NCBI RefSeq assembly: GCF_002482975.1
Contig: NZ_DLHA01000017.1
Location: 1 to 64,000 of the forward strand
Length of the DNA: 64,000 nt
Direction: 5' to 3'
Source of the DNA: Flavobacterium sp. UBA7680
Lineage (GTDB): Bacteria; Bacteroidota; Bacteroidia; Flavobacteriales; Flavobacteriaceae
The notes below the pieces were generated by a model, which searched no databases, was not told where the DNA came from, and saw nothing but the letters and a program-made list of their open reading frames with translations. The stretch's first letter is position 1. Each line of letters begins with the position of its first letter. Positions 1-9,157 of the stretch are shown piece by piece. A program made the translations under genes and the position numbers.

Positions 1-362
1 ATATATTTTATTCGACAAACAAATACACAAAGCATATCGTAGAGATGTACAGCAGTGCGCCTTATGTGCAAAGTATATTTCAAAACACACGTGAATACTG
101 GACGTAGACGCACTGCTGTGCGCCTCTACGGAAAATTGGGATGAATATATTTTATTCGACAAACAAATACACAAAGCATATCGTAGAGACGCACAGCAGT
201 GCGTCTTATGTGCAAAGTATATTTCAAAACACGCGTGAATACTGGACGTAGACGCACTGCTGTGCGCCTCTACGGAAAATTGAGATGAATATATTTTATT
301 CGACAACAAATACACAAAACATATCGTAGAGACGCACAGCAGTACGTCTTATGCGCAAAGTA
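1..362. repeat. 144-bp tandem repeat, about 2.5 copies, each with an internal inverted repeat
   Basis: Copies begin at 1, 145 and 289 and are nearly identical; the third stops near 362. Each full copy carries two arms, one starting with cgtagagacgcacagcagtg and the other its near-exact reverse complement, so a transcript could form a long hairpin. No coding potential is seen in 1-484. The remaining 363-484 is AT-rich leader before the lipoprotein gene. Function unknown. Confidence 0.85.
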
Positions 363-484
363 AAAAAGCTTCAATTTTCAATGGAGTTTTTTTTAATGTA
401 TAATATACATTTTTTCTAATCTTACAAATTAAATGTTAAAATAAATTCATTTACATTTACTTCTTAATATAACAAATACCATTA

Positions 485-1030
485 ATGAAAACACCAAAAA
501 TCCTTTTTCTATTTTTACTTTTAGCATTAAACAGCTGTTCAAGCGATAACAGCGAAAACCCGGAAGACCCAGAAACATCAAAATTTGCAATGACAGCAAA
601 AGTTGATGGTACATTATGGGAAATGCAAAATCCGTTTGGTTCAGATTATGCTACAAAAACATTATTTGATATGTATCCGGCAGAAGAATATATTCTTTTA
701 CAAGGAAGAAACAAAAATTTTGTAGATGAAATTAGACTTTACATTAAGAGAAGTGATCTAAAAGTTGGGACATACCCTATAACAAAAAATACATTTGACG
801 CTTCAAAAACACAAGTTGAAATCTCGTTCAACACTAAAGGAAAAAGTCAATATCCTGTTAATGGTTCAGTATCAATTACAGCAATTGACTTAACTGCTAA
901 AAAAGTAACCGGAACATTTTCATTTAATTGTGTAGATGATGATGATGAACCAATTAGCGCTACTAACCCTGTTACAACAAAAGTAACTGACGGTACTTTT
1001 AGCTACAGATATGATGTAGTAGAGAAATAA
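485..1030 (+). CDS. Small secreted lipoprotein, hypothetical (DUF6252-like)
   Basis: The 181-residue protein starts with a lipoprotein signal peptide: Lys at position 3, a hydrophobic run to about residue 15, then a lipobox ending L-N-S-C with the lipidated Cys at 18. A Ser/Asp/Glu/Pro-rich linker follows. The mature part (about 35-181) begins with a segment of the type F-A-M-T-A-K-V-D-G-T-L-W, which I associate with DUF6252 lipoproteins of Flavobacteriia; this assignment is from memory and unverified. The rest looks beta-rich with no catalytic motif visible. It is monocistronic and convergent with carB, sharing a bidirectional terminator. Likely anchored in the outer membrane or periplasm. 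Function unknown. Confidence 0.8.
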   Translation: MKTPKILFLFLLLALNSCSSDNSENPEDPETSKFAMTAKVDGTLWEMQNPFGSDYATKTLFDMYPAEEYILLQGRNKNFVDEIRLYIKRSDLKVGTYPITKNTFDASKTQVEISFNTKGKSQYPVNGSVSITAIDLTAKKVTGTFSFNCVDDDDEPISATNPVTTKVTDGTFSYRYDVVEK

Positions 1031-1050
1031 TCCTGATATATTTCTATATA

Positions 1051-1079
1051 AAAAAAGCTCCTTTAATGGGAGCTTTTTT
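1051..1079. terminator. Bidirectional intrinsic terminator between lipoprotein gene and carB
   Basis: Eleven-bp perfect stem (aaaaaagctcc / ggagctttttt) with a 7-nt loop and T-runs on both strands, placed between convergent stop codons at 1030 and 1098. Confidence 0.9.
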
Positions 1080-1097
1080 TTATAATAGAATCTGAGA

Positions 1098-3953
1098 TTA
1101 TTTACTCAAATACATTTTTCTTCTAGAGTACAATTCGTAGAATTGATCATCTTTTAAGTCATCAATAAACAAGATGCTTTCTCCTGTTGATTTCATTTCT
1201 GGCCCTAACGCTTTGTTTACGTTCGGGAATTTACTGAAAGAGAAAACCGGTTGTTTGATTGCATATCCTTTTAATTGTGGATTGAAATCAAAGTCGGTTA
1301 CTTTATTATGACCTAACATTACTTTTGTAGCGTAGTTTACATAAGGTTCTCCGTAAGCTTTTGCAATAAACGGAACCGTTCTTGAAGCTCTTGGATTTGC
1401 TTCGATAATATAAACTGTATCATCTTTAATCGCAAACTGAATGTTGATTAAACCAACAGTCTTTAAAGCTCTCGCAATTTTATATGTATGATCTTTAATT
1501 TGCTGCATTACGAATTCTCCTAAGTTAAAAGGAGGCAATGTTGCATTACTATCTCCAGAGTGAACTCCGCAAGGTTCGATATGCTCCATAATTCCTATGA
1601 TGTATACATTTCCGTCAGCATCACAAATCGCATCCGCTTCAGCTTCAATTGCTCCGGCTAAATAGTGATCTAGTAATAATTTGTTTCCTGGAATTGTTTT
1701 CAACAAGTCGATAACGTGCTCTTCAAGCTCTTTTTTGTTGATTACAATTTTCATTCCCTGACCTCCTAATACATAAGAAGGACGAATTAAAAGCGGGAAA
1801 TCTAAAGTATCAGCTAATTTTGAAGCTTCGTCTGCCGTTTCAGCGATTCCGAATCTTGGGAAAGGAATATGTAATTCTGTCAATAAATCTGAGAATCTTC
1901 CTCTGTCTTCAGCTAAATCAAGTGCATCAAAACTAGTTCCGATGATTTTTACACCATATTTAGATAATTTATCCGCTAATTTAAGAGCCGTCTGACCACC
2001 AAGCTGAACGATTACACCTTCTGGTTTCTCGTGTTGGATGATGTCATAAATATGTTCCCAGAAAACTGGTTCGAAGTATAATTTATCAGCAGTGTCAAAA
2101 TCTGTTGAAACTGTTTCAGGATTACAGTTGATCATGATCGTTTCGTAACCGCATTCTTTTGCTGCTAAAACTCCGTGTACACAAGAGTAATCGAACTCAA
2201 TTCCTTGTCCAATTCTGTTTGGTCCGGAACCTAGAACGATAACTTTCTTTTTATCTGTCAGGACACTTTCGTTTTCTACATAACGTTCTCCGTTTGCTTT
2301 TTCGATTTCTGCCTCAAAAGTAGAGTAGTAATAAGGTGTTTTTGCTTTAAACTCAGCCGCACAAGTATCAACCAGTTTAAATACACGGTTGATGTTTTTT
2401 TCCATACGTAAAGAATGTACTTCACTTTCCAGACAATTCATCATGTGCGCGATTTGTCTGTCGGCAAAACCTTTTTGTTTGGCTTCAAGCAATAATTCTT
2501 TAGGAAGGGTTGAAATTTTATAGTTTGAAATTTCTTTTTCCAGAACATAAAGTTCTTCGTATTGTTTTAAGAACCACATATCGATTCTTGTAATTTCATG
2601 AATGCGGCTCAACGGAATTCCCATTGCGATGGCATCATAAATTACAAAAACTCTGTCCCAGCTTGCATATGTAAGCTTTTCGATAATCTGCTCGTAATCT
2701 TTGTATCCTTTTCCGTCAGCTCCTAAACCGTTTCTTTTAATTTCTAAAGATTGGGTTGCTTTGTGAAGTGCCTCTTGAAAAGAACGTCCAATTCCCATAA
2801 CTTCACCTACAGATTTCATCTGAAGACCTAAAGTTCTGTCAGATCCTTCAAATTTATCGAAGTTCCAACGTGGTATTTTTACGATTACATAATCTAAAGT
2901 TGGTTCAAAAAGAGCCGAAGTTGATTTTGTAATTTGGTTTTGTAATTCATCTAAATTGTATCCTAAAGCCAGTTTAGAAGCAATTTTTGCAATTGGGTAA
3001 CCTGTTGCTTTTGATGCTAATGCAGAAGAACGAGATACACGAGGGTTAATCTCGATCGCTACGATATCTTCTTTATCATCTGGCGAAACTGCGAATTGTA
3101 CGTTACATCCTCCGGCAAAATTTCCGATACTTCTCATCATTAAGATAGCGTAGTCACGTAATTTTTGGAAAGTTGTGTCTGATAATGTCATTGCCGGCGC
3201 AACTGTAATCGAATCTCCAGTGTGGATTCCCATTGGATCCATATTTTCGATCGAACAGATAATTACAACATTGTCGTTTTTATCTCTTAAAAGCTCTAAC
3301 TCGTACTCTTTCCATCCCATTAAAGCTTTATCAATTAAAACTTCATGAATTGGAGACGCTTCAAGTCCGCGTGTTAAAAGCTCATCAAAATCTTCTTTTT
3401 TGTAAACTACTGCAGCTCCCGTTCCTCCTAGTGTAAACGATGGACGAATTACAAGCGGAAAACCAAATTCCTGTGCAATTTCTTTTCCTTCTAAATATGA
3501 AGTAGCTGTTTTTGCAGGTGCAGTTGGTACATTTATTCTTTCTAAAAGCTGTTTAAACTGCTCTCTGTCTTCGGTAATATTAATTGCGTTTACATCAACT
3601 CCTATTAATCTTACTCCGAAATCCTGCCAAATTCCTTTTTCTTCAGCTTCCAGACACAAGTTCAAAGCGGTCTGCCCTCCCATTGTTGGCAAAACTGCAT
3701 CAATTTGCGGGTGCTCCTTCAGAATTTCAATAATCGATTTAGTAGTTAAAGGTTTCAAATAAATATGATCGGCCATAGAGGGGTCGGTCATAATTGTCGC
3801 TGGATTGGAGTTAATCAAGATAACTTCAATTCCTTCTTCACGAATCGAACGTGCAGATTGAGATCCCGCATAATCGAATTCGCAAGCTTGACCAATAACA
3901 ATAGGTCCCGAACCTATTATTAAAACTGATTTAATTGATGTGTCTTTAGGCAT
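1098..3953 (-). CDS. carB: Carbamoyl-phosphate synthase large subunit, short form without the C-terminal MGS domain
   Basis: CarB makes carbamoyl phosphate from ammonia (supplied by CarA), bicarbonate and two ATP, for pyrimidine and arginine synthesis. The 951 residues contain the two homologous ATP-grasp halves: the first opens with GSGPIVIGQACEFDYAG near residue 14, the second with GSGPNRIGQGIEFDY near residue 575. The E. coli enzyme is about 1070 residues and ends in an allosteric MGS-like domain of roughly 140 residues; here the protein stops soon after the second synthetase unit (STGESILFID, then YSRRKMYLSK). To my knowledge this short form is normal in Flavobacteriia, so it is not a truncation. 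carA is not in the window. The gene lies downstream of rpmH but behind its terminator. Confidence 0.97.
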   Translation of the reverse strand: MPKDTSIKSVLIIGSGPIVIGQACEFDYAGSQSARSIREEGIEVILINSNPATIMTDPSMADHIYLKPLTTKSIIEILKEHPQIDAVLPTMGGQTALNLCLEAEEKGIWQDFGVRLIGVDVNAINITEDREQFKQLLERINVPTAPAKTATSYLEGKEIAQEFGFPLVIRPSFTLGGTGAAVVYKKEDFDELLTRGLEASPIHEVLIDKALMGWKEYELELLRDKNDNVVIICSIENMDPMGIHTGDSITVAPAMTLSDTTFQKLRDYAILMMRSIGNFAGGCNVQFAVSPDDKEDIVAIEINPRVSRSSALASKATGYPIAKIASKLALGYNLDELQNQITKSTSALFEPTLDYVIVKIPRWNFDKFEGSDRTLGLQMKSVGEVMGIGRSFQEALHKATQSLEIKRNGLGADGKGYKDYEQIIEKLTYASWDRVFVIYDAIAMGIPLSRIHEITRIDMWFLKQYEELYVLEKEISNYKISTLPKELLLEAKQKGFADRQIAHMMNCLESEVHSLRMEKNINRVFKLVDTCAAEFKAKTPYYYSTFEAEIEKANGERYVENESVLTDKKKVIVLGSGPNRIGQGIEFDYSCVHGVLAAKECGYETIMINCNPETVSTDFDTADKLYFEPVFWEHIYDIIQHEKPEGVIVQLGGQTALKLADKLSKYGVKIIGTSFDALDLAEDRGRFSDLLTELHIPFPRFGIAETADEASKLADTLDFPLLIRPSYVLGGQGMKIVINKKELEEHVIDLLKTIPGNKLLLDHYLAGAIEAEADAICDADGNVYIIGIMEHIEPCGVHSGDSNATLPPFNLGEFVMQQIKDHTYKIARALKTVGLINIQFAIKDDTVYIIEANPRASRTVPFIAKAYGEPYVNYATKVMLGHNKVTDFDFNPQLKGYAIKQPVFSFSKFPNVNKALGPEMKSTGESILFIDDLKDDQFYELYSRRKMYLSK

Positions 3954-4048
3954 TTTTGTATGTATTGTGTAGTTATATAAGTATTTTAAAAAACATTCTT
4001 AGTGTACTAAAAACTAGAATGTTGAGAAAATTTTTACCGACAAGGTAT

Positions 4049-4082
4049 AAAAAAAGGCGATACTAAAAAAGTAATCGCCTTA
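4049..4082 (-). terminator. Intrinsic terminator of rpmH
   Basis: Stem aaggcgat / atcgcctt followed on the minus strand by a run of seven T, directly after the rpmH stop codon. It separates rpmH from carB. Confidence 0.85.
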
Positions 4083-4100
4083 TGTATGTTTATACAAACA

Positions 4101-4262
4101 TTATTTTTTGTGTCTAGGCTCGCTAGAAACAGTCAATTTATGTCTTCCTTTTGCTCTTCTACGCGCTAGAACTTTTCTTCCATTCGCAGAAGCCATTCTG
4201 TCCATAAATCCGTGCTTATTTCTTCTTTTTCTTTTCGATGGTTGAAATGTTCTTTTGCTCAT
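4101..4262 (-). CDS. rpmH: 50S ribosomal protein L34
   Basis: Short gene read directly from the minus strand: 53 residues starting MSKRTFQPSKRKRRNKHGF and ending in SSEPRHKK. The family's N-terminal KRTFQPS motif, the basic RKRR-KHGF-RM segment and the V-L-(A/K)-R-R-R-A-K-G-R core are all present. L34 is a small, highly basic component of the large ribosomal subunit. It has its own consensus promoter at 4336-4365 and its own terminator, so it is expressed as a single gene. A 82-residue plus-strand reading frame overlapping it is a shadow. Confidence 0.97.
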   Translation of the reverse strand: MSKRTFQPSKRKRRNKHGFMDRMASANGRKVLARRRAKGRHKLTVSSEPRHKK

Positions 4263-4335
4263 TGCTTTGTATCTTTAAAATGGTGTCTATTATCTCTTTT
4301 TCTGTTTTTGAATACTGTTGCTCAAAAACCGAGTG

Positions 4336-4365
4336 CAAATATACAAAGACTTTTTTTTCTGGCAA
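4336..4365 (-). promoter_or_regulatory. rpmH promoter (TTG-N19-TATATTTG)
   Basis: On the minus strand TTG (4365-4363), 19 bases, then TATATTTG (4343-4336). This fits the Bacteroidota primary-sigma consensus TTG / TAnnTTTG exactly and leaves a leader of about 70 nt before rpmH. Confidence 0.85.
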
Positions 4366-4429
4366 GTAGTTTTATAAAAATATTTTTAATTCATTTTACT
4401 ATATTTGCAATCACAAATTTACATGAATT

Positions 4430-4945
4430 ATGTTTAATAAAATTATCAAACTTATTTTAGCCGGACTTCTTATTATAGCTGGCGTTTGGCAAATTATAGA
4501 TAAAGAAACCGGTAATGGTATCTTCCTTATATTATTGTCTGCAATTCCTATTTTTCTTTATTTTAAAAATGAATTTATCCTTTTAGCCTTTCTTAAATTG
4601 AGAAAACAAGACTTCGAAGGTGCTAAAAAATGGCTGGCATACATCAAAAATCCAGAAACAGCGTTAGTAAGAAAACAACAAGGTTATTTTAATTACCTTC
4701 ACGGTATCATGCTTTCGCAGACTAATTTGATCCAGGCTGAGAAACATTTCAAAAAAGCTATCGAACTTGGACTATCAATGGATATGGATCTTGCCGTTGC
4801 AAAATTAAACCTTGCAGGAGTTGCAATGTCACGCCGCAGAAAACTGGAAGCTACTAATTTATTAGCCGAAGCTAAAAAATTAGACAAACAAGGAATGCTG
4901 AAAGAGCAAATCTCAATGATGAAAGAACAAATGAAGAAAATTTAA
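4430..4945 (+). CDS. Membrane protein with TPR-like C-terminal region, hypothetical
   Basis: 171 residues. Two hydrophobic helices lie near residues 6-22 and 29-47. A soluble region with helix-turn-helix repeat character follows; the segment around 85-150 (YLHGIMLSQTNLIQAEKHFKK, then a second A-x-x-x-L-A unit) reads like one or two tetratricopeptide units. The C-terminus is a Lys/Met-rich helix. A TATATTTG minus-7 element at 4400-4407 without a clear minus-33 partner supports transcription from just upstream. The gene is divergent from rpmH and followed by its own terminator. Probably an inner-membrane protein with a cytoplasmic protein-interaction domain; function unknown. Confidence 0.8.
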   Translation: MFNKIIKLILAGLLIIAGVWQIIDKETGNGIFLILLSAIPIFLYFKNEFILLAFLKLRKQDFEGAKKWLAYIKNPETALVRKQQGYFNYLHGIMLSQTNLIQAEKHFKKAIELGLSMDMDLAVAKLNLAGVAMSRRRKLEATNLLAEAKKLDKQGMLKEQISMMKEQMKKI

Positions 4946-4970
4946 ATTTTCTTTAAATTACAATATTTTA

Positions 4971-5007
4971 AAATCCCAAATTCCAAAAAGAGTTTGGGAT
5001 TTTTTTA
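4971..5007 (+). terminator. Intrinsic terminator after the TPR-like gene
   Basis: Ten-bp stem aaatcccaaa / tttgggattt followed by a T-run on the plus strand, 26 bp after the stop codon. Confidence 0.85.
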
Positions 5008-5019
5008 TTTTAGTCTGGT

Positions 5020-5905
5020 TTGTCATCCTGAGCGAAGTCGAAGGACACGCAAGAAACTCGACAAAGATTCTATAACCGCACCGTTTTAACGCAAAGAGAC
5101 CCGACAGGTTTTAAAAACCTGTCGGGTCTGAGTAATATTGCGGAGTTACTTTGCGCCCTTCGACTTCGCTCAGGGTGACACCGATAATGTTAACCACACC
5201 GTTTGTCTTTGCGAGGAACGAAGCAATCTCATTAAGTTTATTACTAAAGTTGTTCTTTGTTAGTGCGGTTGCTTCGTTCCTAGCAATGGCAAGATTGGAT
5301 AAAGATTCTGTAACCGTACAGTTTGTCATCCTGAGCGAAGTCGAAGGACACCAAGTAACTCGACAAAGATTAAGTTAGGAATTAACAGTACCGTTTGTCA
5401 TTTCGACCGAAGGGAGAAATCGCACTAGAAATTCGACAAAGTATGTCGCCAATCTTTGTCGAATTTCTAGTGCGATTCCTCGTTCCTCGGAATGACAAAA
5501 ATAACTCATAATTATATTACGGAGTTACTTTGCGCCCTTCGACTTCGCTCAGGGTGACACCGATAATGTTAACCACACCGTTTGTCTTTGCGAGGAACGA
5601 AGCAATCTCACTTAGTTTATTACCAAAGCTGCTTCTTGTTAGTGCGGTCGCTTCGTTCCTCGCAATGACAAGATTGGATGAAGATTCTGTAACCGTACAG
5701 TTTGTCATCCTGAGCGAAGTCGAAGGACACGAAAGAAACTCGACAAAGATTAAGTTAGGAATTAACAGTACCGGTTGTCATTTCGACCGAAGGGAGAAAT
5801 CGCACTAGAAATTCGACAAAGATTGGCGACATACTTTGTCGAATTTCTTTGCGGAGCTACTTTGCGCCCTTCGACTTCGCTCAGGGTGACAAAACAATTA
5901 TTAAT
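5020..5905. repeat. Dispersed-repeat cluster with a 379-bp-period direct duplication
   Basis: The 980-bp gap 4946-5925 holds no credible gene. It is built from short families in both orientations: a unit beginning tgtcatcctgagcgaagtcg (5020, 5325, 5704, inverted at 5154, 5533 and 5867), gcgaggaacgaagcaatctc (5216, 5595), and tgtcatttcgaccgaaggga (5397, 5777). A stretch of about 300 bp starting at 5141 is repeated almost exactly from 5520, so the cluster grew by segmental duplication. A palindrome cccgacaggttt/aaacctgtcggg sits at 5100-5127. Short open frames here are repeat translations. The same families recur at 14455-14775, 45618-45690 and near 48425. Confidence 0.85.
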
Positions 5906-5925
5906 TATCAATTATTAATTGTTAA

Positions 5926-7227
5926 CTATTTCAAAATATCAGTATCCACAAGTCTCGCATATTTACCTGTGATTTTACCTTTTTCATCAATAGTAAAAAA
6001 AGTTGGGGTTCCTATTATGGCGTAGGTTTGGAAGTTTGGGCCTGCGAAACCTTTATAGTCGCATAATTGTTCCTTCCATGGGAGTTCGTGATTGTGGTCT
6101 GCGGCATCTTTGGTCATGTCTGCGGCTACGCTTATGATTTCGTAGCCTTTGTTTTTTACGATTTCGTAATTGCCTAATAACTGGTGAATTTCGTTTTCGC
6201 AGTTATTGCAGCCCGATTCGTAAAAGAATAATAACGTTTTTTTATTGATTGTTTTTTTGCCCGAAGCTGTCTGCAAAGCGGGCGCCGAACCGCCAATTAC
6301 CGGAGCATTAATCGTATTTGCTAATTTCTTACTTGGCTTTTCCAGTCTTCCGGATTTTGAAGCATACTGACTTATGGCATCTACTAAATCGTCTTTTCCT
6401 TCTTTGGTAAAAACTGCTACTATTTTTTCTGTAAAAGCCGTATAGATTTCATTGCTTTTTATACGTGAGAGGATTTGTTTGGTATCTGTCAGTAAAACAG
6501 CATCGTCTTTAATTATCGTTTGCTGTAAATTGACCCAGCCTTCTATTCCCTGATTCCAGAAACCGCTGTTGTAAAGCGCCTGCATATCGAGTTTTTCTTT
6601 TACAAAAAGGTTTAACTCTTTTGCTTTTTCTTCTTCGGGCTGGTTAAAGGTGCTGCCTATGCCCATTAAAAAACGGTATATTTCTATAAAACGCGCTGCA
6701 TATAAAGTACTTTTTGCGGTTTCGTTGCTGAGTGCCGTAAACTGCTGCTGCAGGTTTTCATTTTCTTTTTGAAAAGCAGTAAATAACGGCTCTTCCTTTT
6801 TATACAAATTAAGACCATACTGCACAAAACCCACTTTGTCCAGAATTACTTTTTGCTGCTCTATTTTTCGATTTAAAAAATCATTCTCGGGCGAGCCTTC
6901 GTATTTGGTGTTCTCAAAATTGGGCTGTTCTTCGAGGCAGGAAATAGAGAAATTTTCCTTGTTTACAATAAAATCCATGCCGCCGCCATCTGTAAGCATA
7001 AAATGCGAAATGCCGGCATATCCTTTTTTTGCTTGCGGAATAACCAGCACCGCTTTACCCGAGGTGTCGAGTGTTCCGGTAATAATAGTGTCTTTTTTAC
7101 TGCCTCTTTCGAGTACATAAACATATTGTTTTCCGCCATAATGAGAAAAATTAATGTTTATGGTTTGTGAATGTACCGAAGTCAGCATGCCAAAAACAGC
7201 AAGACCTTGCAATAATATATGTTTCAT
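5926..7227 (-). CDS. Secreted thioredoxin-fold protein (TlpA/AhpC-TSA-like)
   Basis: 433 residues with an N-terminal signal peptide (MKHILLQGLAVFGMLTSVHS, cleavage near residue 20). About 280 residues of helical, Lys/Glu-rich sequence follow. The C-terminal domain (about 325-433) is a thioredoxin fold: the strand T-L-L-F-F-Y leads to E-S-G-C-N-N-C, the redox CxxC, and the cis-Pro loop is G-T-P-T-F-F. The order resembles Bacteroidota TlpA-like thiol:disulfide proteins with an N-terminal DUF4369/5106-type region, but I cannot confirm the family of the N-terminal part. The expected site is the periplasm or outer-membrane face. It is the last gene of a minus-strand run with two large surface-type genes and may assist folding of Cys-containing neighbours such as the FISUMP protein; that link is inference. 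Confidence 0.85.
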   Translation of the reverse strand: MKHILLQGLAVFGMLTSVHSQTININFSHYGGKQYVYVLERGSKKDTIITGTLDTSGKAVLVIPQAKKGYAGISHFMLTDGGGMDFIVNKENFSISCLEEQPNFENTKYEGSPENDFLNRKIEQQKVILDKVGFVQYGLNLYKKEEPLFTAFQKENENLQQQFTALSNETAKSTLYAARFIEIYRFLMGIGSTFNQPEEEKAKELNLFVKEKLDMQALYNSGFWNQGIEGWVNLQQTIIKDDAVLLTDTKQILSRIKSNEIYTAFTEKIVAVFTKEGKDDLVDAISQYASKSGRLEKPSKKLANTINAPVIGGSAPALQTASGKKTINKKTLLFFYESGCNNCENEIHQLLGNYEIVKNKGYEIISVAADMTKDAADHNHELPWKEQLCDYKGFAGPNFQTYAIIGTPTFFTIDEKGKITGKYARLVDTDILK

Positions 7228-7419
7228 GTTTTGTTTTATGATTGATTTAAAATTTTATTAAATACCAAAACGCCCTTCATTCCTGCTTGTGAGCAGGAAA
7301 TGAAAAGCGCAGCGGTTCTTTTGGTAATCTTACTTTTAAATATTGTATAATTGAGGCGATTAAATATCACCTCCATTAAAGTTTTATTTCATCCTGAAAG
7401 CAGTTCTTGCTTCTAAGAT

Positions 7420-9066
7420 TTATTTCTCTGATATACAACGTACTGGAAATGCGTAGCGTTGTTCTCCTTTTGGTAAAGGCGAAATAGCAGAATTTCCTCC
7501 TCCAGAATAAAAGTAATATTGTGTAGATGAGTAAACATCTGTACTCGAGTAAAAAAGATTACCAGAAGGTTTCAGAGGGCTGGTTATAACATCAGCAGTA
7601 AAGAAATTACCCTCAGAAGGAAGAAATAATGAAGTACCTATTTGCAACCCTCCTTTTAAGGCTCCAGCTACCCCTTTATAAGTTAAAGTATTGTATTTAA
7701 TTACTGCCTCCCATTCTGCTTTGGTAGGTACACGATAACCGGGATCGCAGGGATCATTAGTTGTATTTTTTGGATTGCTCCACATACCTGCAGGTCTAAC
7801 GGCAATCCAACCAACCGTCGTTCCTGGAACAAGAGAGATAGGATCTTTTGATCCCCATTGATAATAATTAGTTTTATATAAATCCGGGTTAGTATAGTCA
7901 AATGGATCTAAAGACTGGTCAGTCCCTAAATTATGACACATAAAGGCTCTCCACTCTGTATCGCTGACTTTTGCACCGCAGCACATACAGTCTTTTATTT
8001 CTGCTTTTAGTTTTACTGTTTTTTCCGCACCGGTCCCATCATTAAAAATAGCATATATAGTCACATATGCAGCATTTGCAGTTGATAAACCTTTAGCTTT
8101 TCCTTGCGGACCACTTAATGTTGTTTGATATGTTACTTTTACTGTATAACCATTAGGTTCAAAGTTACTGACAATCTCACCCTTATATCCCGATTTTTCT
8201 ACATATTGAAAATGAACATTACTTACAGAACCTTGTGGAGTAAAAGTGTAAATCTGTGTGTTTATATTTGATTTAGTAAAATCTGCCTGCTGAGATAAAC
8301 GAGAGCTTAATGTACCACAAGTATCTCCTCCTTCGGTTTGTGCAATATCAAAACAAGTTCTTCCGCTTAAAGTACCATTTCCTGCCGCTATATTCTCCGG
8401 ATTAGCTGCTGCAGTAACTGCAAATACATGAGAATTTCCCGTTGGGTTACCTGTACAGCCGTTTTTTACAACACAGTAAAAACTAGCGGTTCCCGCACCC
8501 GAAGGTGTATATAAGTATGAAGCCGAAGTTGCACCACTTATAGATGCCCCAGATGGACTGCTAAACCATTGATAAGTAGCCTGAACAGCATTTGTTACAG
8601 ATACTGATAATGTTACTGCACTACCCGCTGTAGTATTTTGCGCCGTACTAGATTGCGCCGTAACCACAGGTGTAGGACATGCACTGTTCATAGTAATTTC
8701 ATGCGTCAACGAAACAGACTTGCCGCATTCGTTTTCAGCTATTACGGTCACTGTAACTTTCAGTCCTTCAGCTCCGCTAGCCGGAAGCTGTACAGCTGCA
8801 CTAGCTCCAGAACCGCTTACAGTCGCACCATTGTTAGCTGCCCATGTATAAGATGTAGGGTTGAATGTACCCGATGCCTGTAGTGTAACTTTTGCTCCAA
8901 ATGTTGCCGTTGCAGGATTAGAAACCCATGAAACCACCGGTAAACTTGATACCGTTGATGATACTGTTTTTACCGCCATTGTACTGGTACAGCCTGTTGT
9001 ATTGGTAACAGCTGCGTTGTAAAGTCCGCCTTCTGAAACTGTAATGGTTTGGGCAGTCTGGCTCAT
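7420..9066 (-). CDS. C-terminal part of a frameshifted Ig-like/FISUMP-domain surface protein
   Basis: This frame begins at an internal Met; the coding sense actually continues upstream in frame to the poly-A slip site at 9203-9210, so it is the 3' portion of one gene with 9158-10555. It contains immunoglobulin/PKD-like beta repeats (about residues 1-220), a middle domain near 225-355, and a C-terminal FISUMP domain (Fibrobacter succinogenes major paralogous domain): MCHNLG near 375, Y-Q-W-G, GYRVPTKAEWEAV near 450, and the closing F-P-V-R-C-I-S. FISUMP domains are common at the ends of secreted Bacteroidota proteins. With the upstream half rejoined the protein would be about 1044 residues. 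As it stands this half has no signal peptide. Confidence 0.8.
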   Translation of the reverse strand: MSQTAQTITVSEGGLYNAAVTNTTGCTSTMAVKTVSSTVSSLPVVSWVSNPATATFGAKVTLQASGTFNPTSYTWAANNGATVSGSGASAAVQLPASGAEGLKVTVTVIAENECGKSVSLTHEITMNSACPTPVVTAQSSTAQNTTAGSAVTLSVSVTNAVQATYQWFSSPSGASISGATSASYLYTPSGAGTASFYCVVKNGCTGNPTGNSHVFAVTAAANPENIAAGNGTLSGRTCFDIAQTEGGDTCGTLSSRLSQQADFTKSNINTQIYTFTPQGSVSNVHFQYVEKSGYKGEIVSNFEPNGYTVKVTYQTTLSGPQGKAKGLSTANAAYVTIYAIFNDGTGAEKTVKLKAEIKDCMCCGAKVSDTEWRAFMCHNLGTDQSLDPFDYTNPDLYKTNYYQWGSKDPISLVPGTTVGWIAVRPAGMWSNPKNTTNDPCDPGYRVPTKAEWEAVIKYNTLTYKGVAGALKGGLQIGTSLFLPSEGNFFTADVITSPLKPSGNLFYSSTDVYSSTQYYFYSGGGNSAISPLPKGEQRYAFPVRCISEK

Positions 9067-9157
9067 TTTTACATTATCCTTGTACCAGGTATACGTGTAA
9101 GTTCCTGCTGCTGCCGGTACAATTGTTAAATCTGTACTTCCGTCACAAAGTATGGTT

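Noticed and set aside
1..362. Possible CRISPR array
   Set aside because: The units are 144 bp and nearly identical throughout; there are no short repeats separated by unique spacers and no cas genes.
4212..4460. 82-codon frame on the plus strand
   Set aside because: It lies antisense to rpmH and its promoter and ends in the real 4430-4945 gene; a shadow.
5111..5808. Four open frames of 63-92 codons on both strands
   Set aside because: They are translations of the dispersed repeats; the same peptide pieces recur in each duplicate and on opposite strands.
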